From: JADJNW01 sp964526645
GTDB lineage: Bacteria > Bacteroidota > Bacteroidia > Chitinophagales > Saprospiraceae
DNA: 64,000 bases
Assembly: GCA_964526645.1 (NCBI GenBank)
Contig: CAZGJN010000017.1
Location: 1-64,000 of the forward strand
Direction: 5' to 3'
Position 1 is the first letter of the stretch. Every line of letters starts with the position of its first letter. Under the pieces are notes generated by a model that worked only from the letters and a program-made list of their open reading frames with translations, did not search any database and had not been told where the DNA came from. Both the position numbers and the translations under genes were made by a program. This document shows positions 1 to 8,994 of the stretch, one piece after another.

Positions 1-1
1 A

Positions 2-568
2 AACATCGGTATTTTTCTGGTTGCGTTTTTTTGCGCCAGCGCCGGCGTGCAAACCGCGCTTTATCTGGCAGCTACCTTCGCAGAAAAAGAACTCCGTTTT
101 GCCAGCGCAGAATTGATTTTTATCATTTTGATTTTGCAACTGGTAGCCGTGCTGGGTTCTATCGCTTCCGCAAAAATGTCGGACTGGCGCGGCAATAAGC
201 TCACTCTTTCCATCATTTTCTTTATCTGGATGGCGACCTGCATTTTTGTGTATTTTATTGACACCAAACCCCTGTTTTATGTTGCAGCAGTCTCCGTAGG
301 TATTTTGATGGGAGGTACACAGGCGTTGGCGCGCTCGACCTATTCCAAGCTGCTGCCCGAAAATACCCCCGATACCACCTCTTATTTCAGCTTTTATGAT
401 GTGATCGAAAAAGTAGCGACGGTGTTGGGTACCTTTAGCTTTGGGATCATTACCCAATTGACCGGCAGCATGCGGCTGAGCGTACTCACGCTGGGTGGAT
501 TTTTTATTTTGGCGCTGAGTATTTTGCAATTTGCCAGGATTCAGCACGCCAAAAAAATAATAGCATAA
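2..568 (+). CDS. MFS transporter, UMF1 family (C-terminal part)
   Basis: The reading frame is open from base 2, so the gene starts left of the window; about 188 residues are visible. They form several hydrophobic helices with the segment GVQTALYLAATFAEKEL and the loop GGTQALARS followed by a Ser/Phe-rich helix. These features are typical of the second half of UMF1 (YxiO/Atg22-like) major facilitator transporters of the inner membrane. The substrate cannot be predicted. A hairpin follows the stop codon. The family call is fairly sure; the N-terminal half is not seen. Confidence 0.8.
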   Translation, partial: NIGIFLVAFFCASAGVQTALYLAATFAEKELRFASAELIFIILILQLVAVLGSIASAKMSDWRGNKLTLSIIFFIWMATCIFVYFIDTKPLFYVAAVSVGILMGGTQALARSTYSKLLPENTPDTTSYFSFYDVIEKVATVLGTFSFGIITQLTGSMRLSVLTLGGFFILALSILQFARIQHAKKIIA

Positions 569-573
569 ATAAA

Positions 574-608
574 GGAGGCACCCTGAGCTTGGGTGCCTTC
601 GAGTATTT
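574..608 (+). terminator. Rho-independent terminator of the MFS gene
   Basis: AGGCACCC (576-583) and GGGTGCCT (591-598) form a perfect 8-base stem with a 7-base loop. A weak T-rich stretch follows. It lies a few bases after the transporter stop and separates it from the convergent gene ending at 609. Confidence 0.65.
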
Positions 609-1013
609 TTACTTTGCTCTTTTAAACAAGTACCGGGTGATAAAAATCCCCGTGCCGCCGGAGGTCGCATCGCTCGTCACCGGTGGGCTGTACACCCCTG
701 AAGTGACTTCTTCCAGTTCCCAGCCTTCTTCCGTCATCTGAGAGATTTTGGAAGTGATCATCTCGTCATTTTCCTTGATATTTTTGAAATTGATACCCAC
801 TAAGCTGAAAAAATTCCGCATTTCTTTTTCTTCAATCGCGCCATCAGCCGTAGAAGTGATCATCCTGGAACGCCCGAGCCCTCCTGGTACCACCGATTCA
901 ATGGTCGTAACCAACTTAAATTCGTAGTTCGCTGGTGTAGGTTTGAAAGCAAACCAGGCACTGGCGCTCACCAGTAAGAAAGCAAATACCCAAATACTTT
1001 TGTTGAATTTCAT
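609..1013 (-). CDS. Hypothetical exported protein
   Basis: This 134-residue protein has a short basic N-terminus and one hydrophobic segment (about residues 7-23), which reads as a signal peptide or membrane anchor. The rest is a soluble domain with a region around GWELEEVTSG that recalls small domains of unknown function in Bacteroidota. I do not recognise a named family. It lies 27 bases downstream of the lipoprotein gene on the same strand, so the two are probably co-transcribed. Confidence 0.6.
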   Translation of the reverse strand: MKFNKSIWVFAFLLVSASAWFAFKPTPANYEFKLVTTIESVVPGGLGRSRMITSTADGAIEEKEMRNFFSLVGINFKNIKENDEMITSKISQMTEEGWELEEVTSGVYSPPVTSDATSGGTGIFITRYLFKRAK

Positions 1014-1040
1014 TTTGTTATAATTTTGAAGTGTTAAAAA

Positions 1041-1583
1041 TTAATTTACTTTTCTGCCTTGCGCGGTACGAGAATTGACGGACGTGATACTCATGCGCTT
1101 CAGATCCACTAAGAGCGTTGCCCAGGCACTGGCAGCATCCACTTGATATTTTCGGTTGTCATAAGTGACAGTGCCCTCGTTTCGTTCCCAATCAGCAGCC
1201 AACAAAGCAAACCTGCCACTTGCCTTAGGATTTGGTCCAAACATCAAGAAGCGGTTGTCATTGCCGGATTCAAAACTCACTGCGAAGCGATTTCGTTTGG
1301 GACTAAAAAGAAATACACCAGGCGTTCCACGCCGAATGATGACTTCCTCCACCTGCTTGCCGCCTACAATCTTGATGGTACCGCCCTCTATTTGGGCATC
1401 AGCACCAGAAAATTGCCGGCGCAGCACAATGTCATCTGACAAATAAAACTGGATTCGCTTCAGTTCTTCATCCGTCCAGCGTTGTTCTTCATACAAGCGC
1501 TCCGTAAATGGCGACAGCTGAGGGCTGCAAGATGCCAGCCCAAGCCAAATAGCCGCCACGAAGACGTTTTTTACAGCATTCAT
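1041..1583 (-). CDS. Hypothetical lipoprotein
   Basis: The protein has 180 residues and a typical lipoprotein signal ending in LASC at about residues 16-19, so Cys19 is the likely lipidated residue. Downstream lies a predicted beta-rich soluble domain with a motif QFYLSDDIVLRRQ. Similar small lipoproteins are frequent in Bacteroidota, but no function is assigned. It is the first gene of a two-gene minus-strand unit with the exported protein at 609-1013. Confidence 0.65.
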   Translation of the reverse strand: MNAVKNVFVAAIWLGLASCSPQLSPFTERLYEEQRWTDEELKRIQFYLSDDIVLRRQFSGADAQIEGGTIKIVGGKQVEEVIIRRGTPGVFLFSPKRNRFAVSFESGNDNRFLMFGPNPKASGRFALLAADWERNEGTVTYDNRKYQVDAASAWATLLVDLKRMSITSVNSRTAQGRKVN

Positions 1584-1697
1584 ATTGTAGATGTTTTATG
1601 AAAAATATGCTGCTAATTTAATTGATGGAATGGTGTAAGCGCCAGTGCCTTAAATCAACTTTAACGAGTTTTAACACAGTTTAACGCGAAAGCCCTG

Positions 1698-1762
1698 GGT
1701 ATCAAAATTAAAAGTCAAAAATTCGACTGTTTTTCAACGATTTGTGAAATCTGAACAAAAAC
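1698..1762. repeat. Degenerate copy of the palindromic intergenic repeat
   Basis: The stretch CGATTTGTGAAATCTGAAC (1738-1756) matches the right half of the palindromic repeat found intact at 40976, 49307 and 53557. The left half is degraded. It lies just upstream of the ribosomal-protein promoter. Confidence 0.45.
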
Positions 1763-1778
1763 TTTTTTTCAAATAAAG

Positions 1779-1810
1779 TTTGTTTTTTGAACAAAAGAAA
1801 TATACCTTTG
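1779..1810 (+). promoter_or_regulatory. Promoter of the rplM-rpsI operon
   Basis: TTTG at 1779-1782 and TACCTTTG at 1803-1810 are separated by 20 bases. This matches the -33/-7 consensus of the Bacteroidota primary sigma factor. It lies about 80 bases before rplM. Confidence 0.75.
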
Positions 1811-1891
1811 CACTCGCCTTTTCAGAAGCGTCATTTTCAGAAGCTTTGAGGCAGGCAAGAAATCATTTATCACAGCAAAATAAATTTCAAA
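1811..1891 (+). promoter_or_regulatory. Untranslated leader of rplM, possible ribosomal protein leader
   Basis: About 80 bases separate the promoter from the GTG start. The leader contains a direct repeat TTTTCAGAAGC at about 1819 and 1835. L13 operons in Bacteroidia are known to have autoregulatory RNA leaders; whether this one fits that model needs a covariance search. Confidence 0.35.
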
Positions 1892-2335
1892 GTGGATACG
1901 CTAAGTTACAAGACCATATCGGCAAAAAAAGAAAGCGTGGAGCGCCAATGGTACGTGGTGGATGCGGAAGGGGAAGTTGTGGGTCGCCTTTGCTCCAAGA
2001 TTGCACACGTTTTGCGTGGCAAGCACAAGCCATCTTATACGCCGCATGTAGATACCGGTGATTTCGTTATCGTCATCAATGCAGATAAAATCCGTTTTAC
2101 AGGCAATAAAATGGACGATAAAGAATATTTGACCTACTCGGGTTATCCGGGCGGTCAGAAGAGCATTGTAGCAAAAGACCTGCTGGTGAAAAAGCCAATT
2201 GCTATCATAGAAACGGCAGTAAAGGGGATGTTGCCAAAAAATAAATTAGGTCGTGCTATGTTCAAGAAGCTTTTTGTGTACGAAGGCACAGAGCATCCAC
2301 ACCAGGCACAAAAACCGGAAACCTTCAATTTTTAA
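1892..2335 (+). CDS. rplM: 50S ribosomal protein L13
   Basis: The 147-residue product is a full-length L13, an early assembly protein of the large ribosomal subunit. It shows the family's core YVVDAEGEVVGRLCS near the N-terminus, then the Y-sgyPGG-k segment and GMLPKNKLGR. The start is a GTG, chosen because MDTLSYKT is the usual Bacteroidota N-terminus and no ATG lies nearby. rpsI follows after 23 bases, the usual bacterial pairing. Confidence 0.97.
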   Translation: MDTLSYKTISAKKESVERQWYVVDAEGEVVGRLCSKIAHVLRGKHKPSYTPHVDTGDFVIVINADKIRFTGNKMDDKEYLTYSGYPGGQKSIVAKDLLVKKPIAIIETAVKGMLPKNKLGRAMFKKLFVYEGTEHPHQAQKPETFNF

Positions 2336-2358
2336 AAACCAAGTAGTATCGGATAATT

Positions 2359-2745
2359 ATGGAAATGATTAATGCCATAGGGCGAAGAAAAAGTTCCGTA
2401 GCGCGTGTTTACCTTACCAAGGGGGAGGGTAAAATTGTTATCAACGGCAAAGACTACAAGGAGTATTTTCCTCAAATACACATACAATTCAACGTTCTTG
2501 CTCCTTTTGAAACGGTAAATGCACAGAATATCTACGACCTAAGGGTGACGGTAGATGGCGGCGGATTCAAAGGGCAGGCAGAAGCCGTTCGGATGGCTAT
2601 TTCGCGTGCCTTAGTGAAGCTGAACGAGGATTTTCGCAAACCACTCAAGGATAGAAAATTCCTGACCCGCGATGCCCGAGAGGTAGAGCGTAAAAAATAC
2701 GGTAAACCAAAGGCAAGAAAAAGCTTCCAGTTTTCTAAGCGTTAA
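2359..2745 (+). CDS. rpsI: 30S ribosomal protein S9
   Basis: The 128-residue S9 has the N-terminal GRRKSSVARV motif, the central VDGGGFKGQAEA motif and the basic tail ending KSFQFSKR that reaches the P-site tRNA in the ribosome. The length is normal. It forms an operon with rplM; rpsB and tsf follow on the same strand, as commonly seen in Bacteroidota. Confidence 0.98.
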   Translation: MEMINAIGRRKSSVARVYLTKGEGKIVINGKDYKEYFPQIHIQFNVLAPFETVNAQNIYDLRVTVDGGGFKGQAEAVRMAISRALVKLNEDFRKPLKDRKFLTRDAREVERKKYGKPKARKSFQFSKR

Positions 2746-2849
2746 AGAAATCAAGTTATCGGTTGTCGGTTGGCTAAAATCACGACACTGTTTTTGGGCA
2801 ACGGATACCAATCAAAAAAAACAAGCGTTAACAGCTAACAACTTAAAAA

Positions 2850-3581
2850 ATGGAAAAACCTACCTATAAAGACTTGTTGGATGCCGGCGTACATTTCGGT
2901 CATTTGAGGAAAAAATGGAATCCTAAAATGGCACCTTATATTTTCAAAGAGGTAAAAGGTATCCATATCATTGACCTGAATCGCACCCTGGAGCACATGG
3001 AGCGCGCTGCTACGGCTATGCGCAATATCGCAAAATCTGGTAGAAAAGTATTATTTGTCGCGACGAAAAAGCAAGCTCGTGATATCGTGATGAATGCCGC
3101 GAAGAGTGTAGATATGCCTTTCGTTACAGAGCGTTGGCTGGGCGGTATGATGACCAATTTTGCTACGATCCGCCGTTCTGTCAAAAAAATGCAAAATATC
3201 GAGCGAATGTTGCAGGATGGATCTTTGACGAGCATCACCAAGAAAGAGCGCCTCACAATGTCCCGAGAGTTAAATAAACTCGAGAAACAGTTGGGGGGTA
3301 TCGCCAATCTGAATCGCTTGCCCGCTGCCCTATTTATCGTTGATATTCAACATGAGCATATTGCAGTTGCTGAAGCACATCGCCTGGGTATTCGTACCTT
3401 CGGCATGGTGGATACCAATTCAGATCCGAACATAATAGATTACGCTATCCCTTCCAATGATGACGCTTCTAAGTCCATAGCCGTAATCACAAACTATATG
3501 GCAGAGGCAATTCGTCAGGGACTTGAAGAAAGAAAGCAAACGAAAGGCGACCGCAGCGAAAAGGAAGCTATGGCAAGCTAA
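2850..3581 (+). CDS. rpsB: 30S ribosomal protein S2
   Basis: The 243-residue protein is a full-length S2. It has the N-terminal LLDAGVHFGH motif, the segment ERWLGGMMTNF and the FIVDIQHEHIAVAEA region before the variable C-terminal tail. S2 binds the head-body junction of the small subunit together with S1. A 104-base spacer separates it from rpsI, so it may have its own promoter, but I see no clear TAnnTTTG box there. Confidence 0.98.
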   Translation: MEKPTYKDLLDAGVHFGHLRKKWNPKMAPYIFKEVKGIHIIDLNRTLEHMERAATAMRNIAKSGRKVLFVATKKQARDIVMNAAKSVDMPFVTERWLGGMMTNFATIRRSVKKMQNIERMLQDGSLTSITKKERLTMSRELNKLEKQLGGIANLNRLPAALFIVDIQHEHIAVAEAHRLGIRTFGMVDTNSDPNIIDYAIPSNDDASKSIAVITNYMAEAIRQGLEERKQTKGDRSEKEAMAS

Positions 3582-3705
3582 ATTCTTTAGTTGATTTTCA
3601 GGGCAAACAGATAGGATTTCAAATAGAAAGTGCAGTTGGTTATAAGAAGCGAAGTAAAAATTGAAGTCCTCAACTTTTTTCTAACATAAATAACAACAAA
3701 ATACA

Positions 3706-4551
3706 ATGAGCGTAGTAATTTCTGCTGCTGATGTAAAAAAATTGCGCGATATGACCGGCGCGGGTATGTCTGATTGTAAAAATGCACTGGTAGAAGCAGA
3801 GGGTGATTTTGATAAGGCGATCGAAGTATTGCGTAAAAAAGGGCAAAAGCTCTCCCTCAAGCGCGCAGACCGCGAAGCGACTGAAGGTGCGGTAATTGCT
3901 TTAGTTTCTGATGACTATAAGCGCGGGGTGATTGTGAAGCTGAGTTCTGAAACGGATTTTGTGGCTAAAAATGAAGGTTTTGTCAATTTGGCTAAGCAAT
4001 TTGCAGAAATCGCCCTGAATGCTTTTCCCTCTACCAAAGAAGACTTGCTCGCACTCCCTTTTGATGGTACTACCATTGGCGAAAAAGTGACAGAACAAGT
4101 TGGAGTCATTGGTGAAAAGATAGAGTTGGCTGCCTACGAAAAACTCGAAGCGGAGATGATTGCGCCTTACATCCATTTGGGCAACAAGGCCGGTGTGCTG
4201 GTCGGGTTTAACAAAAATTTGACAGACAAACTGGACGACCTGCGCTCCGTAGCCATGCAAGTAGCCGCTATGAAGCCGATTGCTGTGGATAAAGAAACGG
4301 TACCTCAAGCAATAATTGATAAGGAGATCGAAATCCGTACAGAGTTAGCGATGAACGATCCAAAAAATGCAGGTAAACCCAAAGATTTGCTCGAAAAGAT
4401 CGCACAAGGTAGTTTGAATAAGTTTTTCCAGGAGGTCACGCTTTTGAATCAGGATTTTGTAAAAGAGAATGATAAAAAAGTGATAGATTTTCTGAAGGGA
4501 TTGGATAAAGAATTGACAGTGACGGATTTCAAACACGTCACACTCGGTTAA
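3706..4551 (+). CDS. tsf: Elongation factor Ts
   Basis: The 281-residue protein is the nucleotide exchange factor of EF-Tu. The N-terminal UBA-like part has LRDMTGAGMSDCKNAL, and the core has SSETDFVAKNEGF, which contacts EF-Tu. rpsB precedes it by 124 bases and a strong terminator follows, so this gene closes the ribosomal transcription unit. Confidence 0.98.
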   Translation: MSVVISAADVKKLRDMTGAGMSDCKNALVEAEGDFDKAIEVLRKKGQKLSLKRADREATEGAVIALVSDDYKRGVIVKLSSETDFVAKNEGFVNLAKQFAEIALNAFPSTKEDLLALPFDGTTIGEKVTEQVGVIGEKIELAAYEKLEAEMIAPYIHLGNKAGVLVGFNKNLTDKLDDLRSVAMQVAAMKPIAVDKETVPQAIIDKEIEIRTELAMNDPKNAGKPKDLLEKIAQGSLNKFFQEVTLLNQDFVKENDKKVIDFLKGLDKELTVTDFKHVTLG

Positions 4552-4567
4552 ACGAATCAATACGGAA

Positions 4568-4599
4568 AAGGCGAATTACCAGGTAGTTCGCCTTTTTTT
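4568..4599 (+). terminator. Terminator after tsf
   Basis: AAGGCGAA (4568-4575) and TTCGCCTT (4587-4594) form a perfect stem with an 11-base loop, followed by a T run. It closes the ribosomal protein/tsf unit and argues against a pyrH start at 4600. Confidence 0.85.
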
Positions 4600-4671
4600 A
4601 TGTCTTGTCCGATACGAGTGAAAACCTTCGCTTCGGACATATTGCTACAACATACTTTTAAAACGAGAAAA

Positions 4672-5385
4672 ATGTCGGTAAAATACAAAAGAGTACTCCT
4701 AAAACTAAGTGGAGAATCCCTCATGGGAAGCCAGCAATTTGGTATAGAAGCCAGTATGTTGCGCCATTATGCTTCTCAAATTAAAGAATTGGTGGATATG
4801 AAAGTGGAAGTGGCAGTGGTGATTGGTGGCGGCAATATCTTTAGGGGCTTGCAGGCGGCGGCTTCGGGGATTGATCGGGTACAAGGGGATTACATGGGCA
4901 TGATGGCAACGGTGATCAATGGAATGGCTTTGCAAAGTGCGCTGGAGGAAATTGGAATTTACACTCGGTTAGTCTCTGCGATTGAAATGAAACAAATTGC
5001 TGAGCCTTACATCAGAAGACGAGCGATCCGGCATCTGGAAAAGGGGAGGGTCGTGATTTTTTCAGCAGGTACGGGCAATCCTTATTTTACCACCGATTCT
5101 GCCGCAGCCCTTAGGGCAAATGAAATTGATGCCAATGTGATTTTGAAAGGCACCAGGGTAGATGGTATTTATACTGCCGATCCAGAAAAAGACCCCCTGG
5201 CAACCAAGTTTGATAAAATTTCCTTTGCAAAGGTGATCAGCCTGGGTTTAAGTGTGATGGATATGACTGCCTTTACGCTTTGCCAGGAAAATGACTTACC
5301 CATCATCGTATTTGATATTAATAATCCGGAAAATCTCCGGCGAATTGTGCTTGGAGAATCCATCGGGACTTTGGTAGAAAGGTGA
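4672..5385 (+). CDS. pyrH: UMP kinase
   Basis: The enzyme phosphorylates UMP to UDP in pyrimidine nucleotide synthesis. Starting at the ATG at 4672 gives 237 residues, the normal length, with KLSGESL (residues 11-17), the glycine loop GGGNIFRG (about 52-59) and the C-terminal VMDMTAF motif of hexameric bacterial UMP kinases. An upstream ATG at 4600 would add 24 unmatched residues and begins inside the tsf terminator, so I rejected it. The usual partner frr is not next to it here. Confidence 0.97.
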   Translation: MSVKYKRVLLKLSGESLMGSQQFGIEASMLRHYASQIKELVDMKVEVAVVIGGGNIFRGLQAAASGIDRVQGDYMGMMATVINGMALQSALEEIGIYTRLVSAIEMKQIAEPYIRRRAIRHLEKGRVVIFSAGTGNPYFTTDSAAALRANEIDANVILKGTRVDGIYTADPEKDPLATKFDKISFAKVISLGLSVMDMTAFTLCQENDLPIIVFDINNPENLRRIVLGESIGTLVER

Positions 5386-5388
5386 AAC

Positions 5389-6090
5389 CTAAAAGTCGGC
5401 GATAGCAATAGTAGCAATACTCAGCTTGGTATTGGGCAAAGACAGGAGTTGGAGCCCGCAGGCCTCGAGCGTTGCCCCAGTAGTTATCACATCATCCACC
5501 AGCAAAATATGCTTTCCGGCTAAGCCAGCTGTTTTGTTTACCTCAAACACTGCCATTACGTTTTCTAAGCGTTCCATCCGAGATTTCTGCGTTTGTGTTT
5601 CTGTGAAAGCTTTTCGGATCAAGCCTTCTTTTATCCAGGGTTTGCCCATTGTATCGGAAATGCCTTTTGCGAAAAGGGCGCTTTGGTTATAGCCGCGTTT
5701 TAATTCCTTCTTGGGGTGAAGCGGCACCGGAAGGATCACATCAATGTCTTTGAAAAAGGGGGAGTCACGTAGCTGGCTTCCGTAGCGCTGCCCAAGTTTG
5801 ATGCCTATCTCTTGTTTGCCATTGTATTTTAGCTGGTGTAATAATGCTTGAACCCTACCTCCCTTTACAAAATGGTAGAGTGCTGCTCCACTTTCGAGGG
5901 GCAATCTACCCCAAAAACGCGCTGTGAGGTCATTGTCTTTTTCTAAGTGGAAGTCGGTTTTGGGCAATTTGAATTGACAACTGGTACACACTACATCTTG
6001 CTTTGCTGGCTGGGTTTCGCGGCATGCCAGGCACAAATTGGGGTAAAATAAAGCCAATAAATCTTCAAAAATACGAAAATCGAGCGCCAT
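5389..6090 (-). CDS. ComF family phosphoribosyltransferase-like protein
   Basis: The 233-residue product has an N-terminal zinc-binding pattern (CLAC and CTSC, about residues 15-36), the ComF signature around PVPLHPKKELKRGYNQ, and a type I phosphoribosyltransferase loop LLVDDVITTGAT. ComF proteins take part in DNA uptake in competent bacteria, but many homologues lie outside competence operons and their role is unclear. I chose the ATG at 6090, which places the zinc motif near the N-terminus. The gene converges on pyrH with a three-base gap. Confidence 0.88.
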   Translation of the reverse strand: MALDFRIFEDLLALFYPNLCLACRETQPAKQDVVCTSCQFKLPKTDFHLEKDNDLTARFWGRLPLESGAALYHFVKGGRVQALLHQLKYNGKQEIGIKLGQRYGSQLRDSPFFKDIDVILPVPLHPKKELKRGYNQSALFAKGISDTMGKPWIKEGLIRKAFTETQTQKSRMERLENVMAVFEVNKTAGLAGKHILLVDDVITTGATLEACGLQLLSLPNTKLSIATIAIADF

Positions 6091-6192
6091 AGATAATTGC
6101 TTGAAATTGAATGATTGAGTACTATTTATTTTGATTATATTACATTTATGACGCATTTTGATGGAAGAGTAACGCTTTTGCTATAATTTTTC

Positions 6193-6228
6193 AAAAAAAA
6201 ACGTCTGCCCTGAGAAACAAGACAGACG
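6193..6228 (-). terminator. Terminator of the HtrA-type protease gene
   Basis: On the minus strand, CGTCTG (6228-6223) pairs with CAGACG (6207-6202) across a 15-base loop and is followed by nine Ts. It lies 100 bases beyond the protease stop codon. Confidence 0.65.
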
Positions 6229-6327
6229 CATCAAAACAAAACGAAAAACCAACTTTAAACAAGTCTTTTCTAACGCAATAACTACGTTTCTACGTTTTTT
6301 GTTGCCTGGATAATCGTTAATAATTTC

Positions 6328-7509
6328 TTAACGATTGTTTGTTATGCTATTTTCTGCTCTGAGCTTTACGGGGATTTCTTTTTCCTTGCCCTGGCGATTG
6401 ACAGTAAGCGTGACGGTATCGCCAATTTTGGCACGACCAATAATCTCCTGCAATTCAGGTACGTTTTTTACTAAGCGGCCATCTACTTTGGTGATCACAT
6501 CCTTCGGCTGAACGCCGGCGTATTGTGCTGAACCACCGTCTATCAAAGTTTCAATAACAACACCCTGACTAATATTGATGCCCAATTCCTGTGCTTTTTC
6601 GCTATCTAATTCCACTATCTCGATACCAAGATAAGGACGGCGGTAAGAGCCATATTCGATAATATCGTCGGCAATGCGTTTTACCAAATTGACAGGGATA
6701 GCAAAGGAATAACCCTGATAAGCTCCCGTTCGGGTGGCAATGGCTGTATTGATGCCCAGCAAGCGCCCTTGGGTATCCACCAAGGCACCACCGCTATTAC
6801 CAGGATTGACCGCAGCATCTGTCTGGATAAATGCTTCAATAGCAGAGCCACCGCCTAACAAAGAAATATTTCGGCCTTTGGCACTGATAATTCCTGCCGT
6901 GACCGTAGAAGTGAGGTTGAACGGATTCCCAATTGCCAATACCCATTCACCTACTTTCGCATTGTCAGAATCCGCTACTTGGAGCACAGGCAGATTCGTC
7001 GCTTCGATTTTTATCACAGCGAGGTCGGTTTTTTCATCTCGTCCCACCAAAGTCGCTTTGAATTTGCGATTATCATACAAGGTAATCTCCAGTTCATCAG
7101 CAAACTCTACCACATGATTATTGGTGATTATGTAGCCATCTGTTGTGTAGATTACACCAGAGCCTGCACCTTCTTGGGGTGTGTTGAAGGAATCACCGAA
7201 GGGGGAGTCTCCAAAGAAGAAGCGGAAAGGATTGATCCGGTCGCGATCTTCTTCCTGGCCTGCCGTTAATTTTTTTGCAATAGCTCTTATGTGAACAACT
7301 GCCGGCATGCTCTTGGCTGCTGCCTCTGTAAAATTAAGCGGATAATTACTCGATGAATAGCTTGGAAATCCTGGACTTAGGTTTACTTGTTTTGCCAGCT
7401 GCGCCGAAGTGGTAGCCGAAGCATTTTTTTCTTGCAATAAATAAGACCCCCCCAGCGTGACTGCACCGCCGATGATACCAGCTAATAGCAATGAAAATAA
7501 CTGCTTCAT
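6328..7509 (-). CDS. HtrA/DegP-like periplasmic serine protease
   Basis: The 393-residue protein has an N-terminal membrane anchor or signal (residues 5-25), a trypsin-like domain with catalytic His132, Asp162 and Ser239 (in GNSGGAL), and one C-terminal PDZ domain (about 300-390). One PDZ domain fits the DegS/DegQ-like architecture more than classical DegP with two. Such proteases handle misfolded envelope proteins. The gene stands alone, divergent from the HD-domain gene, and ends in a terminator. Confidence 0.93.
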   Translation of the reverse strand: MKQLFSLLLAGIIGGAVTLGGSYLLQEKNASATTSAQLAKQVNLSPGFPSYSSSNYPLNFTEAAAKSMPAVVHIRAIAKKLTAGQEEDRDRINPFRFFFGDSPFGDSFNTPQEGAGSGVIYTTDGYIITNNHVVEFADELEITLYDNRKFKATLVGRDEKTDLAVIKIEATNLPVLQVADSDNAKVGEWVLAIGNPFNLTSTVTAGIISAKGRNISLLGGGSAIEAFIQTDAAVNPGNSGGALVDTQGRLLGINTAIATRTGAYQGYSFAIPVNLVKRIADDIIEYGSYRRPYLGIEIVELDSEKAQELGINISQGVVIETLIDGGSAQYAGVQPKDVITKVDGRLVKNVPELQEIIGRAKIGDTVTLTVNRQGKEKEIPVKLRAENSITNNR

Positions 7510-7656
7510 ATTTTCGTTTGTTTTTTTATTTTAACGAATATTTGCCTTGAAAGGTTGCTTGTAGTTGATTTGCTGTTTGGGTGACACACAAGTTAACCGC
7601 ATAAATTTCATCTTTGTTACGGGATCTATTTTTTTTAACAGGAAATTAACAGCGTT

Positions 7657-8292
7657 TTGAGCAAAATCGAAAAACACCTGATACATTTGCCTAAACCTCT
7701 ATTCATACCAGGGTTTGAGAGCGAAAACAAGCTAGTTAGCCTTGACTTGGAATTACGACCAGAAACAGACCTGGAGCGGGAACTACTATTACACGCTGAC
7801 TTTAGGAAGGGGCTCTTTTGGGGAATTCCCCGATATGGGCATCCTGAAGGGGAGGTTTATAAGCACGTCAAAGAAGTGTTGGAAAATATCAAACGCCTTG
7901 ACATTAGTGAGGAAACTCGAAAAAAACTTCGCTTGATTGCCTTTGTTCACGATACCTTTAAGTACATGGAGGACAAAAGCCAGCCCAGAAACTGGGAAAA
8001 GCACCACGGGGTACTCGCGCGCAAATTTATGGAAAGTTTTATTAAGGACCTATCCATGCTTCACATTATAGAATTGCACGATGAGGCTTATTACGCTTGG
8101 CGCTGTTTTCATTTGTATCAAAAACCGGAAGAAGGCCAAAGGCGATTGCAGCATTTATTGGATCGGGTGGGCAGTTCGTTGCAGTTGTATTATCTGTTTT
8201 TTAAATGCGATACCTGCACTGGCGACAAAAACCAGTCGCCAATTAAATGGTTTGAGCAACAGATTCAAGGCATTGAGATTGTTCATTTTTAA
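7657..8292 (+). CDS. HD-domain protein
   Basis: The 211-residue protein has histidines and an HD pair (H in YKHVKEVL, HD in LIAFVHDTFKY, then HH and IELHDE) spaced as in HD-superfamily metal-dependent phosphohydrolases. No extra domain is seen, and the substrate is unknown. The start is a TTG at 7657; no ATG lies close by. It is followed after nine bases by the O-methyltransferase gene, so these two and the next gene probably form an operon. Confidence 0.7.
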   Translation: MSKIEKHLIHLPKPLFIPGFESENKLVSLDLELRPETDLERELLLHADFRKGLFWGIPRYGHPEGEVYKHVKEVLENIKRLDISEETRKKLRLIAFVHDTFKYMEDKSQPRNWEKHHGVLARKFMESFIKDLSMLHIIELHDEAYYAWRCFHLYQKPEEGQRRLQHLLDRVGSSLQLYYLFFKCDTCTGDKNQSPIKWFEQQIQGIEIVHF

Positions 8293-8301
8293 GATTTGTA
8301 C

Positions 8302-8994
8302 ATGAGATCAAGCGCTACTGCCATTCTGGCTTACTGCGAAGCACATACCACACTGCCATCAAAAGTTTTGTATGAACTGGAGCGCGAAACGCACCTCAAA
8401 ACCCTGGCTCCACAGATGCTTTCCGGTCATTTGCAAGGGCAGTTTTTTTCTTTCCTGAGTAAAATATTCCGCCCCAAAGCGATTTTGGAAATTGGCACTT
8501 TTACAGGGTATTCCGCCATTTGCCTTAGCCAGGGGCTGGTGGAGGGCGGCGTTTTGCACACGATAGAAGCTAATCCGGAATTGGAGCAATTGATTCGAAA
8601 ATACATTACGAAAGCGGGCTTGAGCGATCAAATTGTACTGCATATCGGGCAGGCAGAGTCTGTTATTCCTACGTTACATCTGGAATGGGATATCGTGTTT
8701 ATTGATGCCAATAAACAGCAAAATGCTTTATTTTATGACCTTGTTTTTGACAAAGTGAAACCTGGCGGCATCATCATAGTGGATAATGTGCTCTGGAGCG
8801 GCAAAGTGACAACAGCGGCAAAAGATGAAGATACCCAGCTCATTCAGGCGTTTAATAAAAAAATTAACGACGACGAGCGGGTAGAAAATATGATATTGCC
8901 AATACGGGATGGAATTTTGATGGCGCGGAAACGAGGTAGAAATACTCTACAAGGAATAAATCATGACCAAAATACGATACAAAGCCTTTTTTGA
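8302..8994 (+). CDS. O-methyltransferase (class I SAM-dependent, family 3)
   Basis: The 230-residue enzyme has the family 3 O-methyltransferase pattern: LEIGTFTGYSAICLSQ for SAM binding, an acidic residue after TIEANPE, IVFIDANKQQN and IIVDNVLWSG with metal-binding aspartate and asparagine. Members methylate catechols and similar phenols, but the substrate here is open. I chose the ATG at 8302 over a TTG six bases earlier. The 3' end overlaps the next gene by 32 bases. Confidence 0.9.
   Translation: MRSSATAILAYCEAHTTLPSKVLYELERETHLKTLAPQMLSGHLQGQFFSFLSKIFRPKAILEIGTFTGYSAICLSQGLVEGGVLHTIEANPELEQLIRKYITKAGLSDQIVLHIGQAESVIPTLHLEWDIVFIDANKQQNALFYDLVFDKVKPGGIIIVDNVLWSGKVTTAAKDEDTQLIQAFNKKINDDERVENMILPIRDGILMARKRGRNTLQGINHDQNTIQSLF

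Noticed and set aside
4600..4671. An upstream start for pyrH
   Set aside because: It begins inside the tsf terminator and adds residues that do not match UMP kinases.
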